64,000 nucleotides of DNA from Nocardioides cremeus (lineage in GTDB: Bacteria; Actinomycetota; Actinomycetes; Propionibacteriales; Nocardioidaceae). Under the pieces are notes generated by a model. That model did no database searches. It saw nothing but the letters and a program-made list of their open reading frames with translations, and was not told the origin of the DNA. Positions 55,640 to 64,000 of this stretch are shown one piece after another; the stretch's first letter is position 1, and each line of letters begins with the position of its first letter. Location of the stretch: positions 1 to 64,000 of the forward strand of contig NZ_JAULSC010000015.1 in NCBI RefSeq assembly GCF_030518195.1, written 5' to 3'. A program made the position numbers and the translations under genes.

Positions 55640-57354
55640 CGGGCTCCCTCCGGGGTGGCGCCGGCGGCCACCAGCGCGTCGCTGGCGGGCTCGGGGTGGA
55701 ACTCGACGCTGCCGACGCCGTCGCGCATCACCACGTCGAGGTGGCCGGCCCAGTCGGCGTCGTCGCGCTCGGGGTGGTCCTCGCGCCAGTGCGAGCCGCG
55801 GGTCTCCTCGCGGCGGGTGGCGGCGTCGGCCAGGGCGGCGCTGATGGTGAGCAGGTTGGTGGTCTCCCAGGCGGCCACGTCGACCGTGTCGCTGGGGGTC
55901 GAGGCCAGGGCGTCGAGCTGGGCGGTGGCCTCGTCGAGCCCCGCGGCGGTGCGCAGCACGCCCACCCGCGAGGTCATCACCTCCTGCACCGAGCGGCGTA
56001 CGCCGGCAGCCACGAGGCCCGCGGTGCGCCGGTCGGGCGCGGGGTCGGCCCAGGGCCGCAGCTCGCCGGGCAGCACGGTGGCGATGCGGCGCGAGAAGAC
56101 CAGGCCCTCGAGCAGCGAGTTGGAGGCCAGGCGGTTGGCGCCGTGCACGCCGGAGCACGCCGCCTCACCGGTGGCGTAGAGGCCCGGCACGTCGGAGCGG
56201 CCCCACAGGTCGGTGCGCACCCCGCCCGAGGCGTAGTGGCAGGCCGGGGCGACCGGGATCAGGTCGGTGACCGGGTCGACGCCGTGGCTGCGGCAGACCG
56301 CGAGGATGGTCGGGAAACGACGCTCCCAGAAGCTCGCCGCGGGCTCGTCGCCGCCGATGCGGGTCGCGTCGAGCCACATGTGCGGCAGCCCGGTCTCGAG
56401 CATCCGCCGCATGATCGACTTGGCGACCACGTCGCGCGGAGCGAGGTCGGCCAGCGGGTGCGCGCCCTGCATGAACCGGTCGCCGTCGGGGCCGACCAGC
56501 ACGGCGCCCTCGCCGCGCACCGCCTCGGAGATCAGCGGCTGCTGGCCCACCGAGTCGGGGCCCAGGTACATCACGGTGGGGTGGAACTGCACGAACTCGA
56601 GGTCGCGCAGGGTCGCCCCGGCCCGCAGCGCCAGCGCCATCCCGTCGCCGGTGGAGACCGCGGGGTTGGTGGTCTGCGAGAAGACCTGGCCCAGCCCGCC
56701 GCTGGCCAGCACCACCGCGCGGCAGCGCACCGCGCCGACGCCGTCGCGCTGGCCCTCCCCCATCACATGCAGGGTCAGGCCCGCGACACCGCCGTCGGCG
56801 GCGAGCAGCAGGTCGACGGCCAGCGCGTGCTGGACCACCTCGATCTCGGGGGCCCGCTCCACGGCCGCGACCAGCGCCCGCTGGATCTCGGCGCCGGTGG
56901 CGTCGCCGCCGGCGTGCGCGATCCGGTCGCGGTGGTGGCCGCCCTCGCGGGTCAGCGACAGCTCGCCCTGCGGGTCGAGGTCGAACTGGGCGCCCAGGCC
57001 GATCAGCTCGTGCACCGCCTCGGGCCCCTCGGTGACCAGCGCGCGCACCGCCTCGAGGTCGCAGCCGCCGGCACCGGCCACGAGCGTGTCGCGCTCGTGC
57101 TGCTCGGGGGTGTCCTCGGGGCCGAGCGCCGCGGCGATGCCGCCCTGGGCCCAGCGGGTCGAGCCCGCCGAGAGCACGTCCTTGGTGACGACCAGGACCT
57201 TCTCGCCGGGGCCCAGCGCGTCCTTGAGGCGCAGGGCCGCGGTCAGGCCGGCGATGCCGGAGCCGATGACCACGACGTCGGCCGAGGTCGTCCAGCCGGG
57301 CTCGGGCGCGCTCAGGCGCCCGGGCACGCGGCGTACGGGACTGGTGGTGGGCAT
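55636..57354 (-). CDS. nadB: L-aspartate oxidase
   Basis: The protein has 572 residues. FAD binds at VVVIGSGIAGLTAALRLKDA, and RWAQGGIAAAL, FVQFHPTVMY, ISEAVRGEGAVL and GEAACSGVHGANRLASNSLL are all canonical. It oxidises aspartate to iminoaspartate. No nadA is seen in the window. TAGCCT lies 6 nt before the ATG, so it may have an internal leaderless promoter. Confidence 0.95.
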   Translation of the reverse strand: MPTTSPVRRVPGRLSAPEPGWTTSADVVVIGSGIAGLTAALRLKDALGPGEKVLVVTKDVLSAGSTRWAQGGIAAALGPEDTPEQHERDTLVAGAGGCDLEAVRALVTEGPEAVHELIGLGAQFDLDPQGELSLTREGGHHRDRIAHAGGDATGAEIQRALVAAVERAPEIEVVQHALAVDLLLAADGGVAGLTLHVMGEGQRDGVGAVRCRAVVLASGGLGQVFSQTTNPAVSTGDGMALALRAGATLRDLEFVQFHPTVMYLGPDSVGQQPLISEAVRGEGAVLVGPDGDRFMQGAHPLADLAPRDVVAKSIMRRMLETGLPHMWLDATRIGGDEPAASFWERRFPTILAVCRSHGVDPVTDLIPVAPACHYASGGVRTDLWGRSDVPGLYATGEAACSGVHGANRLASNSLLEGLVFSRRIATVLPGELRPWADPAPDRRTAGLVAAGVRRSVQEVMTSRVGVLRTAAGLDEATAQLDALASTPSDTVDVAAWETTNLLTISAALADAATRREETRGSHWREDHPERDDADWAGHLDVVMRDGVGSVEFHPEPASDALVAAGATPEGAR

Positions 57355-57401
57355 CGGGTCAGGCTAGTCGCAGGCGGTCGCGGCGGCTCTGGCGTGGCGG
57401 C

Positions 57402-57821
57402 TCAGCGACCGGCGGTGACGTCGCCGCGCACCAGGCCGGGGCCGTCGAAGGTCTCGGCCGGGTCGTAGCCGGTGGCCATGATCTTGTTGTCGCCGTCGAC
57501 GAAGACGACGTGCGGCTGCAGCTCCTTTGCCTCCGCGGTCTCCATCTGGGCGTAGGCGATCAGGATCACCAGGTCGCCGGGGTGCACCAGGCGCGCGGCG
57601 GCGCCGTTGATGCCGATCACGCCAGAGCCGCGCTCGCCGGCGATCGTGTAGGTCTCGAGACGGGCGCCGTTGGTGATGTCGACGATGTGCACCAGCTCGC
57701 CGGCGAGCAGGTCGGCGGCGTCGAGGAGGTCCTCGTCGACGGTCACCGAGCCCACGTAGTGCAGGTCGGCCTGGGTCACGGTCGCGCGGTGGATCTTGCT
57801 CTTCATCATCGTGCGCAGCAT
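57402..57821 (-). CDS. panD: Aspartate 1-decarboxylase
   Basis: The gene encodes 139 residues. The pro-enzyme cleaves between Gly24 and Ser25 ([13 protein letters not shown]) to create the pyruvoyl group. [17 protein letters not shown] precedes it. It makes beta-alanine for pantothenate. It begins 5 nt after panC. Confidence 0.95.
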   Translation of the reverse strand: MLRTMMKSKIHRATVTQADLHYVGSVTVDEDLLDAADLLAGELVHIVDITNGARLETYTIAGERGSGVIGINGAAARLVHPGDLVILIAYAQMETAEAKELQPHVVFVDGDNKIMATGYDPAETFDGPGLVRGDVTAGR

Positions 57822-57826
57822 GCGGA

Positions 57827-58729
57827 TCACTCCTGGTGGTGGGGCTGGTCGGGGGAGGCCGCGGGGCGACCGAGGACGAGGGGGAGGTTGTCGATGAGGC
57901 GGGTGCTGCCGACGCGGGCGGCGATCAGCACCCGCGCGTCGGTGCCGGCCGGCACGTCGTCGGGCAGCGCGGACAGGGACGGGTCGGTGATCTCGAGGTA
58001 GTCGAGGTCGACGCCCTCGGCGTCCCGCAGCTCGCCGCGGGCTGCGTCGAGGGCGACCTTCGCGCCGTACGCCGATCCCTCGACGGCGGCGAGCAGGGTG
58101 CGGCTCAGCGCGACGGCCTGCTCGCGCTGCTCGTCGTCGAGGTGCACGTTGCGGCTCGACATCGCCAGGCCGTCGGCCTCGCGGCGGGTCTCGGCGCCGA
58201 CGACCTCCACCCCCTGGCACAGGTCGGCGACCATCCGGCGGATCAGCACGAGCTGCTGGTAGTCCTTCTCGCCGAAGACCGCCACGTCGGGGCGCACCAG
58301 CCCGAAGAGCTTGGCGACCACGGTCAGCACGCCGCGGTAGTGGCCCGGGCGGGTGCGGCCCTCGAGCACGTCGGCGAGCGGGCCGGGCTCGACGGTCACC
58401 TCGGGCTCGCCGCCGGGGTAGACCTCGTCGACCGAGGGCGCGAAGACGACGTCGACCCCCTCGCGGGCGCACACCTCGAGGTCGGCCTCGAGGGTGCGCG
58501 GGTAGGTCTCGAGGTCGGCGGCCTCGCCGAACTGCAGCGGGTTGACGAAGACCGAGACCACGACCGGGCCGTCGCCGACGTGCTCGCGCGCCACCCGCAC
58601 CAGGGAGGCGTGCCCCTCGTGCAGGGCGCCCATCGTCGGCACCAGCCCGACCCGCAGGCCGTCCCTGCGTGCGGGTGCGAGGCGCTCGGCGAGCTCGCTG
58701 CGGGTGCGGACGAGGGTCGGGGCGCTCAC
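57827..58729 (-). CDS. panC: Pantothenate synthetase
   Basis: The protein has 300 residues from GTG 58729, overlapping the DUF2520 gene stop (GTGA). [16 protein letters not shown] holds the HxGH nucleotide site; [18 protein letters not shown] and MSSRN complete the family motifs. It joins pantoate and beta-alanine with ATP. Confidence 0.95.
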   Translation of the reverse strand: MSAPTLVRTRSELAERLAPARRDGLRVGLVPTMGALHEGHASLVRVAREHVGDGPVVVSVFVNPLQFGEAADLETYPRTLEADLEVCAREGVDVVFAPSVDEVYPGGEPEVTVEPGPLADVLEGRTRPGHYRGVLTVVAKLFGLVRPDVAVFGEKDYQQLVLIRRMVADLCQGVEVVGAETRREADGLAMSSRNVHLDDEQREQAVALSRTLLAAVEGSAYGAKVALDAARGELRDAEGVDLDYLEITDPSLSALPDDVPAGTDARVLIAARVGSTRLIDNLPLVLGRPAASPDQPHHQE

Positions 58730-59649
58730 CGGTCCTCCCGCGCCGCCGCGGGATGAGCCGACTGAACCTGGGTGGCGGAGTGCTCGTCGAGCAGCTCGTG
58801 GATGCGCATCGCGCGCAGCGGCACGATCCGCCCGTCGGTGACCGCCCGCCCGAGCGTGGCGCGGGCGAGGGCGACGTACGACGCCTTGGTCTGGGGGGCG
58901 TTGGCCGTGATGTCGTGGAGGTGGGCGCGCACGGTGCCGACGTCGCCGCGCACGATCGGGCCGGTCAGCGCGGCGTCGCCGTGCTCGAGGGCGTTGTCGA
59001 GGGCGGCGACCAGCAGCGGGCGCAGGGTGCCGGCGGGGTCGTCGGCGCCGGCGGCGGCCAGCACCTCCATCGCCTCGGTCACCAGCGTGACCAGGTGGTT
59101 GGCGCCGTGGGCGAGACCGGCGTGGTAGAGCGTGCGCATCTCCTCGGGCACCCACATCGCCCGGCCGCCGAGGTCGGCGACGACGCGCTCGGCGACCTCG
59201 CGCTCACCGGCGCCGGCGGTGAGGCCGAAGACGCAGCCGGAGAGCCGGTCGAGGTCGAGCGCGGTGCCGGTGAAGGTCATCGCGGGGTGGATCGCGGCGG
59301 TGCGCGCACCCGCGGCGCGGGCGGGCTCGAGGACGGCCAGGCCGTGGCGGCCCGAGGTGTGCACGACCAGCTGGCCCTCGCGCAGCGCGCCGGCGCCGGC
59401 GAGCGTGGTGACGACGTTGTCGAGCATGTCGTCGGGCACGGTCAGCAGCAGCAGGTCGCAGGCCCTGGCGACCGCGGTGGGCTTGGCGTTGGGCACGCCC
59501 GGCAGCAGTGCGGCGATGCGACCCAGGGTGGCGTCGGAGGCTCCGGCCGCGGCGACGACCTCGTGGCCGGCGTCGCGCAGGCGGGCAGCGAGGACGGCGC
59601 CGACGCGCCCAGCGCCGATCACCCCCACCCGCAGTGCGGGGAGAGACAT
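58726..59649 (-). CDS. Rossmann/DUF2520 oxidoreductase-like protein
   Basis: From ATG 59649 (AAAGG 7 nt upstream) it has 307 residues. [20 protein letters not shown] is an NAD(P) loop; [14 protein letters not shown] and HPAMTF follow; the C-terminal half is the helical DUF2520 domain. The family resembles ketopantoate/pyrroline-5-carboxylate reductases and is regularly encoded before panC, so a role in pantoate supply is possible but unproven. Confidence 0.85.
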   Translation of the reverse strand: MSLPALRVGVIGAGRVGAVLAARLRDAGHEVVAAAGASDATLGRIAALLPGVPNAKPTAVARACDLLLLTVPDDMLDNVVTTLAGAGALREGQLVVHTSGRHGLAVLEPARAAGARTAAIHPAMTFTGTALDLDRLSGCVFGLTAGAGEREVAERVVADLGGRAMWVPEEMRTLYHAGLAHGANHLVTLVTEAMEVLAAAGADDPAGTLRPLLVAALDNALEHGDAALTGPIVRGDVGTVRAHLHDITANAPQTKASYVALARATLGRAVTDGRIVPLRAMRIHELLDEHSATQVQSAHPAAAREDR

Positions 59650-59822
59650 GTCAGAACCTTTCGTTCCAGTCCCTCCGACCACCCCCTCGTCGGTGCAGCC
59701 GGGGCTGCTGGCGCGGGGGCCGGGGTGGGTACCGGACGTCGTGTCCGTCAGATACCCCATGAACGGTACGCCGCTCCGGCAACACGCGTAACCCGCGGCG
59801 GTGTGACCTGGCCCACCGCAGA

Positions 59823-59974
59823 CGTTGGTCGAGCAGGGCCGCCGTCGGTCGAGCAGCGAGGGCCGAAGGCTCGAGCGACGCCGAGACCCCGCAACCACCC
59901 GGCGTACGGCACGTGGGCACCTCACCGGGTCTCGGCGACGCTCCTCGCTGGCGCTCGTCGCTGCTCGACCTACG
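59823..59974. repeat. Palindromic intergenic repeat, copy 3
   Basis: It carries an initial partial CGTTGGTCGAGCAG followed by a second GTCGGTCGAGCAG. The left arm is of the GCCGAAGGC type, the inner stem CGAGACCCCG / CGGGTCTCG, the right arm of the CTCGCTGGCGCTCGT type, and it ends CTGCTCGACC. A GGCGTACGG motif is in the centre. Confidence 0.85.
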
Positions 59975-59977
59975 AAC

Positions 59978-60109
59978 CGTTGGTCGAGCAGCGAGGGCCG
60001 AAGGCTCGAGCGACGCCGAGACCCCGTGAGTCCATGGCGTACGGCGGGCACGTCAGTCACCGGGTCTCGGCGACGCTCCTCGCTGGCGCTCGTCGCTGCT
60101 CGACCAACG
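59978..60109. repeat. Palindromic intergenic repeat, copy 4
   Basis: It has the cleanest form: CGTTGGTCGAGCAGCGA at the left, TCGCTGCTCGACCAACG at the right. Left arm of GCCGAAGGC type, right arm of GCTGGCGCTCG type, with a GGCGTACGG centre. It lies right before the glycosyltransferase stop. Confidence 0.9.
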
Positions 60110-60118
60110 GTGCGCGGG

Positions 60119-61033
60119 TCAGCCGACCTGGAGGGGGCGGGGGGCGCGGGGCAGCCAGTCGTGGGTGACGTGGTCGACCACGTGCACGCCCTCGGGGGCG
60201 CGGATCTCGTGCACGCCCGGCGGCACGGTGCCCTCCTTGAGCGCGTGGAAGACCGCCCACTCGCGGCGCTTGCGGCGGTTGCGCCACGAGGTGGCGAACG
60301 ACGTCGGGTCGGTCCAGTGCGCGAACTCGTCGCCGTGCAGGTCCTTGAGCTCCACGCACAGCCCGTGCGGCAGGCCCATGGTGCGGCAGTTGTCGGGGGT
60401 CGAGCGGATCTCCCACTCGAAGGCCTTGGTGAAGACGAAGTCGGGGCCCACCGGGTAGCCCCACTCCTCGGCGTTGCGCAGGCCCAGGTCGAGGTAGGCC
60501 AGCGACTCGTCCTCGATGTAGAGCCCGTGGCGCGGCACCCGGATGATCGACTGCACGCCGCCGACCTGCCAGGTCAGGTCGGACATCGAGACCTCGCCCT
60601 CGGTGGTCAGCACCATGTCGCCGTCCCACTTCCAGGAGTAGCGGGTGCCGACCTGGGCGAAGCACCAGTTGTAGAAGTACGACAGCGAGTGCACCGACAG
60701 CTCGTGCACCGCGAGGTGCTCGGCGCCGGCGCGGGCCACCTCGAAGGGGTACGTCAGCTGGGTCAGCTTGTGGGCCAGCCCGGCGTCGGCGGCCGCGCGG
60801 GCTGCCACCTCGGGCGTGCCGTCGGTCGAGCCGTTGTCGACCACGACCACGTGGTCGGTGGCGCGCAGCAGCGGCGGCAGCACGAACGGCAGCGCCATCG
60901 ACTCGTCCTTGACCCGCAGCACGGCGGTGGCGCCGGGGCGCAGCCCGCCGGGGCGGTTCCAGGGCCAGGTGATGTCGAAGTCGGTGTGCCCCTCGATGTT
61001 GCGCAGGCCCTCGGGGTTGCGGATCGCGTTCAC
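60119..61033 (-). CDS. Family 2-type glycosyltransferase
   Basis: From GTG 61033 it has 304 residues. The GT-A signature is VVVDNGSTDGTPEVA (residues ~60-75) and the metal motif is in YSWKWDGDMVL. The C-terminal third contains several Trp and His residues. It probably transfers sugars to a cell-envelope glycan. It follows the sulfotransferase gene by 7 nt. Confidence 0.78.
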   Translation of the reverse strand: MNAIRNPEGLRNIEGHTDFDITWPWNRPGGLRPGATAVLRVKDESMALPFVLPPLLRATDHVVVVDNGSTDGTPEVAARAAADAGLAHKLTQLTYPFEVARAGAEHLAVHELSVHSLSYFYNWCFAQVGTRYSWKWDGDMVLTTEGEVSMSDLTWQVGGVQSIIRVPRHGLYIEDESLAYLDLGLRNAEEWGYPVGPDFVFTKAFEWEIRSTPDNCRTMGLPHGLCVELKDLHGDEFAHWTDPTSFATSWRNRRKRREWAVFHALKEGTVPPGVHEIRAPEGVHVVDHVTHDWLPRAPRPLQVG

Positions 61034-61040
61034 GACCGGC

Positions 61041-62159
61041 TCAGCGCTCGCGCCCGGCGGCCTTGCGCAGGCCGCGTCGTACGCTCGGCGGGATCGCGGC
61101 GCGCAGGCCGTGCGGGATCCGGTCGACGGCGGAGCCCGACGCCGGGGCGGCGGGCGCCCCGGCGGCCTGGGCCGCAGGGGCGGGAGCCTTGTCGCGCCCG
61201 CGCCGGGTCTTCTGCTCGGCCGCGACCACCGAGGAGCGCGAGATGGCCTCGGACTCCTCGTAGAGGTCGACGTAGGTCTCGCGCAGCTGGTCGAGCGCCT
61301 GGTGCACCTCGGGCTGGTCGCCACCGGGCTCGGCGAGCTTGTTGAGCTCGTTCCAGGTCTCGGCGGTCAGCTCGTGCAGCCGCTTGGGCAGGGCCAGGTC
61401 GTCGAGCGAGCCCGAGACGCGGCGCAGGCCCGGGTCGACGAAGCGGTGCCCGTCGCGGATCCGCTCGGACTTGGCGTTGACGACGTGCTGCAGCCCGAGG
61501 GTCTCCCCCACGTGGCTGGTCGCCTTGACCCAGTCGTCGAGCAGGTCGCCGTAGCGCACGAAGACCCGGCCGCCGTCGGCGACCGACTCGCGGGTGGCGC
61601 GCTCGGTGTGCAGCAGCATGTTGAGCCACGACGCGGCCAGGTGCGCCGAGCCGAGCCGGTTGGCGTAGTACTTCTGCTTGCTGCCCACGACCTCCGAGGG
61701 CGGGCGCAGCATCGTGGCGAAGACGGGGGTGGCCCCGCAGCGGATCGAGGCGACCCGCCACAGCGAGAGGAACCAGCTCAGCCGCGGGTCCTTGACGACC
61801 AGCTCGGGGTTGACCGCGAAGTGGCCCTCGAGCCACTCGGCGGTGGCGATCCGCTCGGGCTCGCGCGCCGAGACCCGGCCGGTCTCGAACCACGCGTCGG
61901 GGCGCGAGTCGCTGACCTGCACCACGGCCTCGCGCAGCAGCCGCGAGTGGTGCTCGACGGCCCAGGCGGGCTCGGCGAAGCCCTTGGGGTTGGTCTCGTC
62001 GGGCTCGACCTCGGGCTGCGGCACGTGCAGGCCCAGGATCTTCATCAGCCCGGCCATGGTGCTGGTGCCGGAGCGACCTGCGCCCGCGACGAAGAGGACC
62101 TTGCGCGGGTAGCTGGACGGGTCCGGGTCGGCGGGCACGGCGAAGGGGTCGGCACTCAC
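61041..62159 (-). CDS. Sulfotransferase-like protein
   Basis: From GTG 62159 it has 372 residues. The PAPS 5'-phosphosulfate loop appears as LFVAGAGRSGTSTMAGLM (residues ~21-38), and MLRPPSEVVGSKQ is the 3'-phosphate site. It should sulfate a carbohydrate or lipid. A ~50-residue Ala/Pro segment and a basic tail close the protein. TAGCAT lies 8 nt upstream of the start (leaderless). Confidence 0.82.
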   Translation of the reverse strand: MSADPFAVPADPDPSSYPRKVLFVAGAGRSGTSTMAGLMKILGLHVPQPEVEPDETNPKGFAEPAWAVEHHSRLLREAVVQVSDSRPDAWFETGRVSAREPERIATAEWLEGHFAVNPELVVKDPRLSWFLSLWRVASIRCGATPVFATMLRPPSEVVGSKQKYYANRLGSAHLAASWLNMLLHTERATRESVADGGRVFVRYGDLLDDWVKATSHVGETLGLQHVVNAKSERIRDGHRFVDPGLRRVSGSLDDLALPKRLHELTAETWNELNKLAEPGGDQPEVHQALDQLRETYVDLYEESEAISRSSVVAAEQKTRRGRDKAPAPAAQAAGAPAAPASGSAVDRIPHGLRAAIPPSVRRGLRKAAGRER

Positions 62160-62216
62160 GGGAGGCGATGCTATCCCCGCCCGCGCCGCAGCGCCCGTCC
62201 TGGATAGCGTGGGGCC

Positions 62217-63323
62217 ATGAAGTTCGGGCGGCGCGCACCGCTGCTGAGCGTGGTCGTGCCCGTCTACGACGTGGCCGACTACCTGCCCGCGTGCCTCGAG
62301 AGCCTGCTCGCCCAGACCTACCGCCCGCTCGAGGTCGTGGTCGTCGACGACGGCTCCACCGACGGCTCCGGCGCGATCGCCGACGAGTGGGCCGAGCGCC
62401 ACGACGAGGTCCGGGTCGTGCACACCGACAACCACGGTCTCGGCGCCGCCCGCAACACCGGCGTCGCGCACGCCCGCGGCGAGCTGCTCGCCTTCGCCGA
62501 CTCCGACGACGTCGTCCCGCCGCAGGCGTACGACGTGCTGGCGCGCGCCCTGCGCGGGCGCGGCGTCGACCTCGCGACCGGCTCGATCGTGCGGTGGGAG
62601 GGCGACGCACTCGTCGAGCCGCCCTGGATGCGGCGCCTGCACGGCGAGCGGCGCACCGTCACGATCGAGGAGCACCCCGAGGTGCTCGGCGACGTGTTCG
62701 CGTGGAACAAGCTGGTGCGGCGCTCCTTCTGGGACGACCAGGGCCTCTCGTGGCCCGAGGGCCTGCGCTACGAGGACCAGCCCACCACCACCCGCGCGTT
62801 CCTGGCCGCGCGCCGCTTCGCGGTGCTGCCGGAGGTCGTCTACCACTGGCGGATCCGCTCGGACGGCTCCTCGATCACCCAGCAGCGCTCCTCGGTCGAG
62901 GACCTGCGCGACCGTTGGGTGACCAAGCAGATGTCATTGGCCAGCGTGCGCGAGCACGGCTCCCCCGCGGTCACCGAGGTGTTCCTCGACCGGGTCCTGG
63001 CCGGCGACCTGCACCGCTACTTCACCGAGATCCCCGGCTGCGACGACGAGTGGTGGGCGCTGCTGCACGAGGGCGTCGTCTCGCTGTGGGGCGAGCGGTC
63101 GCTGGTGCACTCCGGGCTGACCCCCGTGCACCGGCTCACCGGCTGGCTGGTCGAGCAGGGCCGCCGCGCCGACGCCGCCGCCGTGATGACCTACGTGGCC
63201 CGGCACCCCGGGCCCGTCCCGCGCCGGGACACACCGGCGGGCGCGGTCATCGACGTACCGCTCGGGGACGACGCAGCGCCCGTGCCGCACGAGGCCGTGG
63301 CCCTGCGCGCGCACGAGCGCTGA
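62217..63323 (+). CDS. Family 2 glycosyltransferase
   Basis: The protein has 368 residues. The N-terminal GT2 domain is clear: LLSVVVPVYDVADYLPACLE, VVVDDGSTDGSG, GLGAARNTGVAHARGELLAF and the DSDD metal motif. A second half (residues ~220-368) has acceptor-binding character. TAGCGT lies 6 nt before the ATG. It is divergent from the sulfotransferase and probably builds the same glycan. Confidence 0.88.
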   Translation: MKFGRRAPLLSVVVPVYDVADYLPACLESLLAQTYRPLEVVVVDDGSTDGSGAIADEWAERHDEVRVVHTDNHGLGAARNTGVAHARGELLAFADSDDVVPPQAYDVLARALRGRGVDLATGSIVRWEGDALVEPPWMRRLHGERRTVTIEEHPEVLGDVFAWNKLVRRSFWDDQGLSWPEGLRYEDQPTTTRAFLAARRFAVLPEVVYHWRIRSDGSSITQQRSSVEDLRDRWVTKQMSLASVREHGSPAVTEVFLDRVLAGDLHRYFTEIPGCDDEWWALLHEGVVSLWGERSLVHSGLTPVHRLTGWLVEQGRRADAAAVMTYVARHPGPVPRRDTPAGAVIDVPLGDDAAPVPHEAVALRAHER

Positions 63324-63328
63324 GTCGC

Positions 63329-63368
63329 CGTTGGTCGAGGAGGGACGACGTCCCGTCTCGAGACCACC
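63329..63368. repeat. Palindromic intergenic repeat, copy 5 (half element)
   Basis: CGTTGGTCGAGGAG is followed by a different arm with GGGACGACGTCCC and the inner CGAGACC. The right half of the scaffold is missing. It lies between convergent genes. Confidence 0.7.
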
Positions 63369-63374
63369 GTCAGG

Positions 63375-64000
63375 TCAGAGCAGCCCCTCGGACTCCAGGA
63401 AGTCGCGGGCGACGTCCTCGGGCTTCTCGCGGTCGACGGCCATCCGGCCGTTGAGCTCGGTGAGGGTCTCGGTGTCGAGAGCGGCCATCAGCTCGTTGAG
63501 GATGTCGGCGACGCCCTCGTTCTGCTCGAGGAAGTCCTCGGCGACGGCCGGCACCAGGTTCTGGGCGGGCTGGATCTCCTGGTCGTCGTCGAGCACGACG
63601 AGGCCCAGCGACTCCAGAGTGCCGTCGGTGGTGGAGGTCTGGCCCAGGTCGGACTCGCCATCGATGACCGACTGGTAGGTCTGGTCGCCGGCGTAGCCCA
63701 GCGGCAGCACCTTGGTGATGTCGATGCCGTACTCCTCGCGCAGCCCGGCCTCGCAGTCGAGGCGGCCCTCGCAGTCGGGGGCCGCGGCCAGCACGACCGA
63801 CTCGCCCTCGAGGTCGGAGAGGGCCTCCCAGCCCTCCTCCTCGGCGCGCTCGACGGTCACGAAGTAGGCGTTGGTGTCGGTGGCCTCCGACAGCTCGAGG
63901 AGCTCGATGCCGGCCTCGTCGAGCAGCTCCTCGCCGGCCTCGGCGAGCTCCTCGCCGTCGCCGGCGGTCAGCTGCTCACCGCTGCCCTGGTCGGAGGTGG
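63375..64000 (-). CDS. Glycine betaine/choline-type substrate-binding protein (partial)
   Basis: About 208 C-terminal residues are present; the gene continues past the right edge. It has the OpuAC/ProX-like pattern: LEGESVVLAAAPDCEGR, a YGIDITKVLPLGYAGDQTYQ strand-turn and QTSTTDGTLESLGLVVLDDD. It should bind a quaternary amine for an ABC importer. The signal peptide and partners are outside the window. Confidence 0.82.
   Translation of the reverse strand, partial: TSDQGSGEQLTAGDGEELAEAGEELLDEAGIELLELSEATDTNAYFVTVERAEEEGWEALSDLEGESVVLAAAPDCEGRLDCEAGLREEYGIDITKVLPLGYAGDQTYQSVIDGESDLGQTSTTDGTLESLGLVVLDDDQEIQPAQNLVPAVAEDFLEQNEGVADILNELMAALDTETLTELNGRMAVDREKPEDVARDFLESEGLL

Overview
The window is a 64 kb stretch of a high-GC actinobacterial chromosome. 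The gene content points to Nocardioidaceae (Nocardioides-like): a mycothiol synthase, a GlnR-type orphan regulator, Lsr2, ClpC, an HspR-like MerR regulator beside Hsp20, an F420-dependent LLM oxidoreductase, type III pantothenate kinase, a DUF222/HNH protein, DUF4235/DUF3618/holin-X envelope genes, and many genes with a TAnnnT box 6-8 nt before the start codon (leaderless transcription). The taxon is an inference from gene families, since no 16S gene is present.

0-7.5 kb: a sulfur-transfer operon (DUF4395, thiosulfate sulfurtransferase, DUF1416) sits behind a 25-codon leader ORF of the actinobacterial sulfur-attenuator type. Its usual thioredoxin partner lies about 5 kb away, beyond an accessory block with an NDP-sugar dehydratase, a DUF6318 lipoprotein/PKD protein pair, a decayed IS481 element, and an NTF2-like/MarR pair whose leaderless promoter carries a perfect palindrome.

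7.5-19 kb: small membrane proteins, HU, an HspR-like regulator and Hsp20 with a HAIR-like element between them, a DUF222/HNH protein, a secreted protein of repeated CDAGLPQ units with collagen-like tracts, MoaD-like protein, GlnR, MshD, an envelope operon (holin-X, DUF3618, YihY, DUF4235), and an operon of nitrobindin, Fur and YgfZ.

19-34 kb: a DsrE protein and a 949-residue membrane-anchored coiled-coil protein containing an almost exact 336 bp tandem duplication. A phosphate district follows: ppk1, DUF47 and pit on the plus strand, pstSCAB on the minus strand behind a PHO box, and mutT1. A gene with an AbiEi-like N-terminus and a DUF559-like nuclease C-terminus sits between pit and pstB, flanked by two inverted copies of a ~56 bp palindrome.

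35-50 kb: copper resistance (csoR-copZ-copA with a CsoR operator), cspA, a TAP-like hydrolase, two divergent crotonase-fold proteins, DUF2254, a CBS protein, tRNA-Lys, a LuxR-type regulator with an altered receiver, an F420 oxidoreductase, a HAD phosphatase and mutY.

50-64 kb: clpC, lsr2, and a minus-strand cofactor block (DUF2520, panC, panD, nadB, nadC, coaX) making CoA and NAD precursors from aspartate and pantoate. A long inverted array of 12 bp repeats lies between coaX and lsr2. The window ends with two glycosyltransferases, a sulfotransferase and a partial betaine/choline-binding protein. A family of palindromic intergenic repeats (scaffold GTTGGTCGAGCAG) with exchangeable arms occurs at 35.2, 35.3, 59.8, 60.0 and 63.3 kb.
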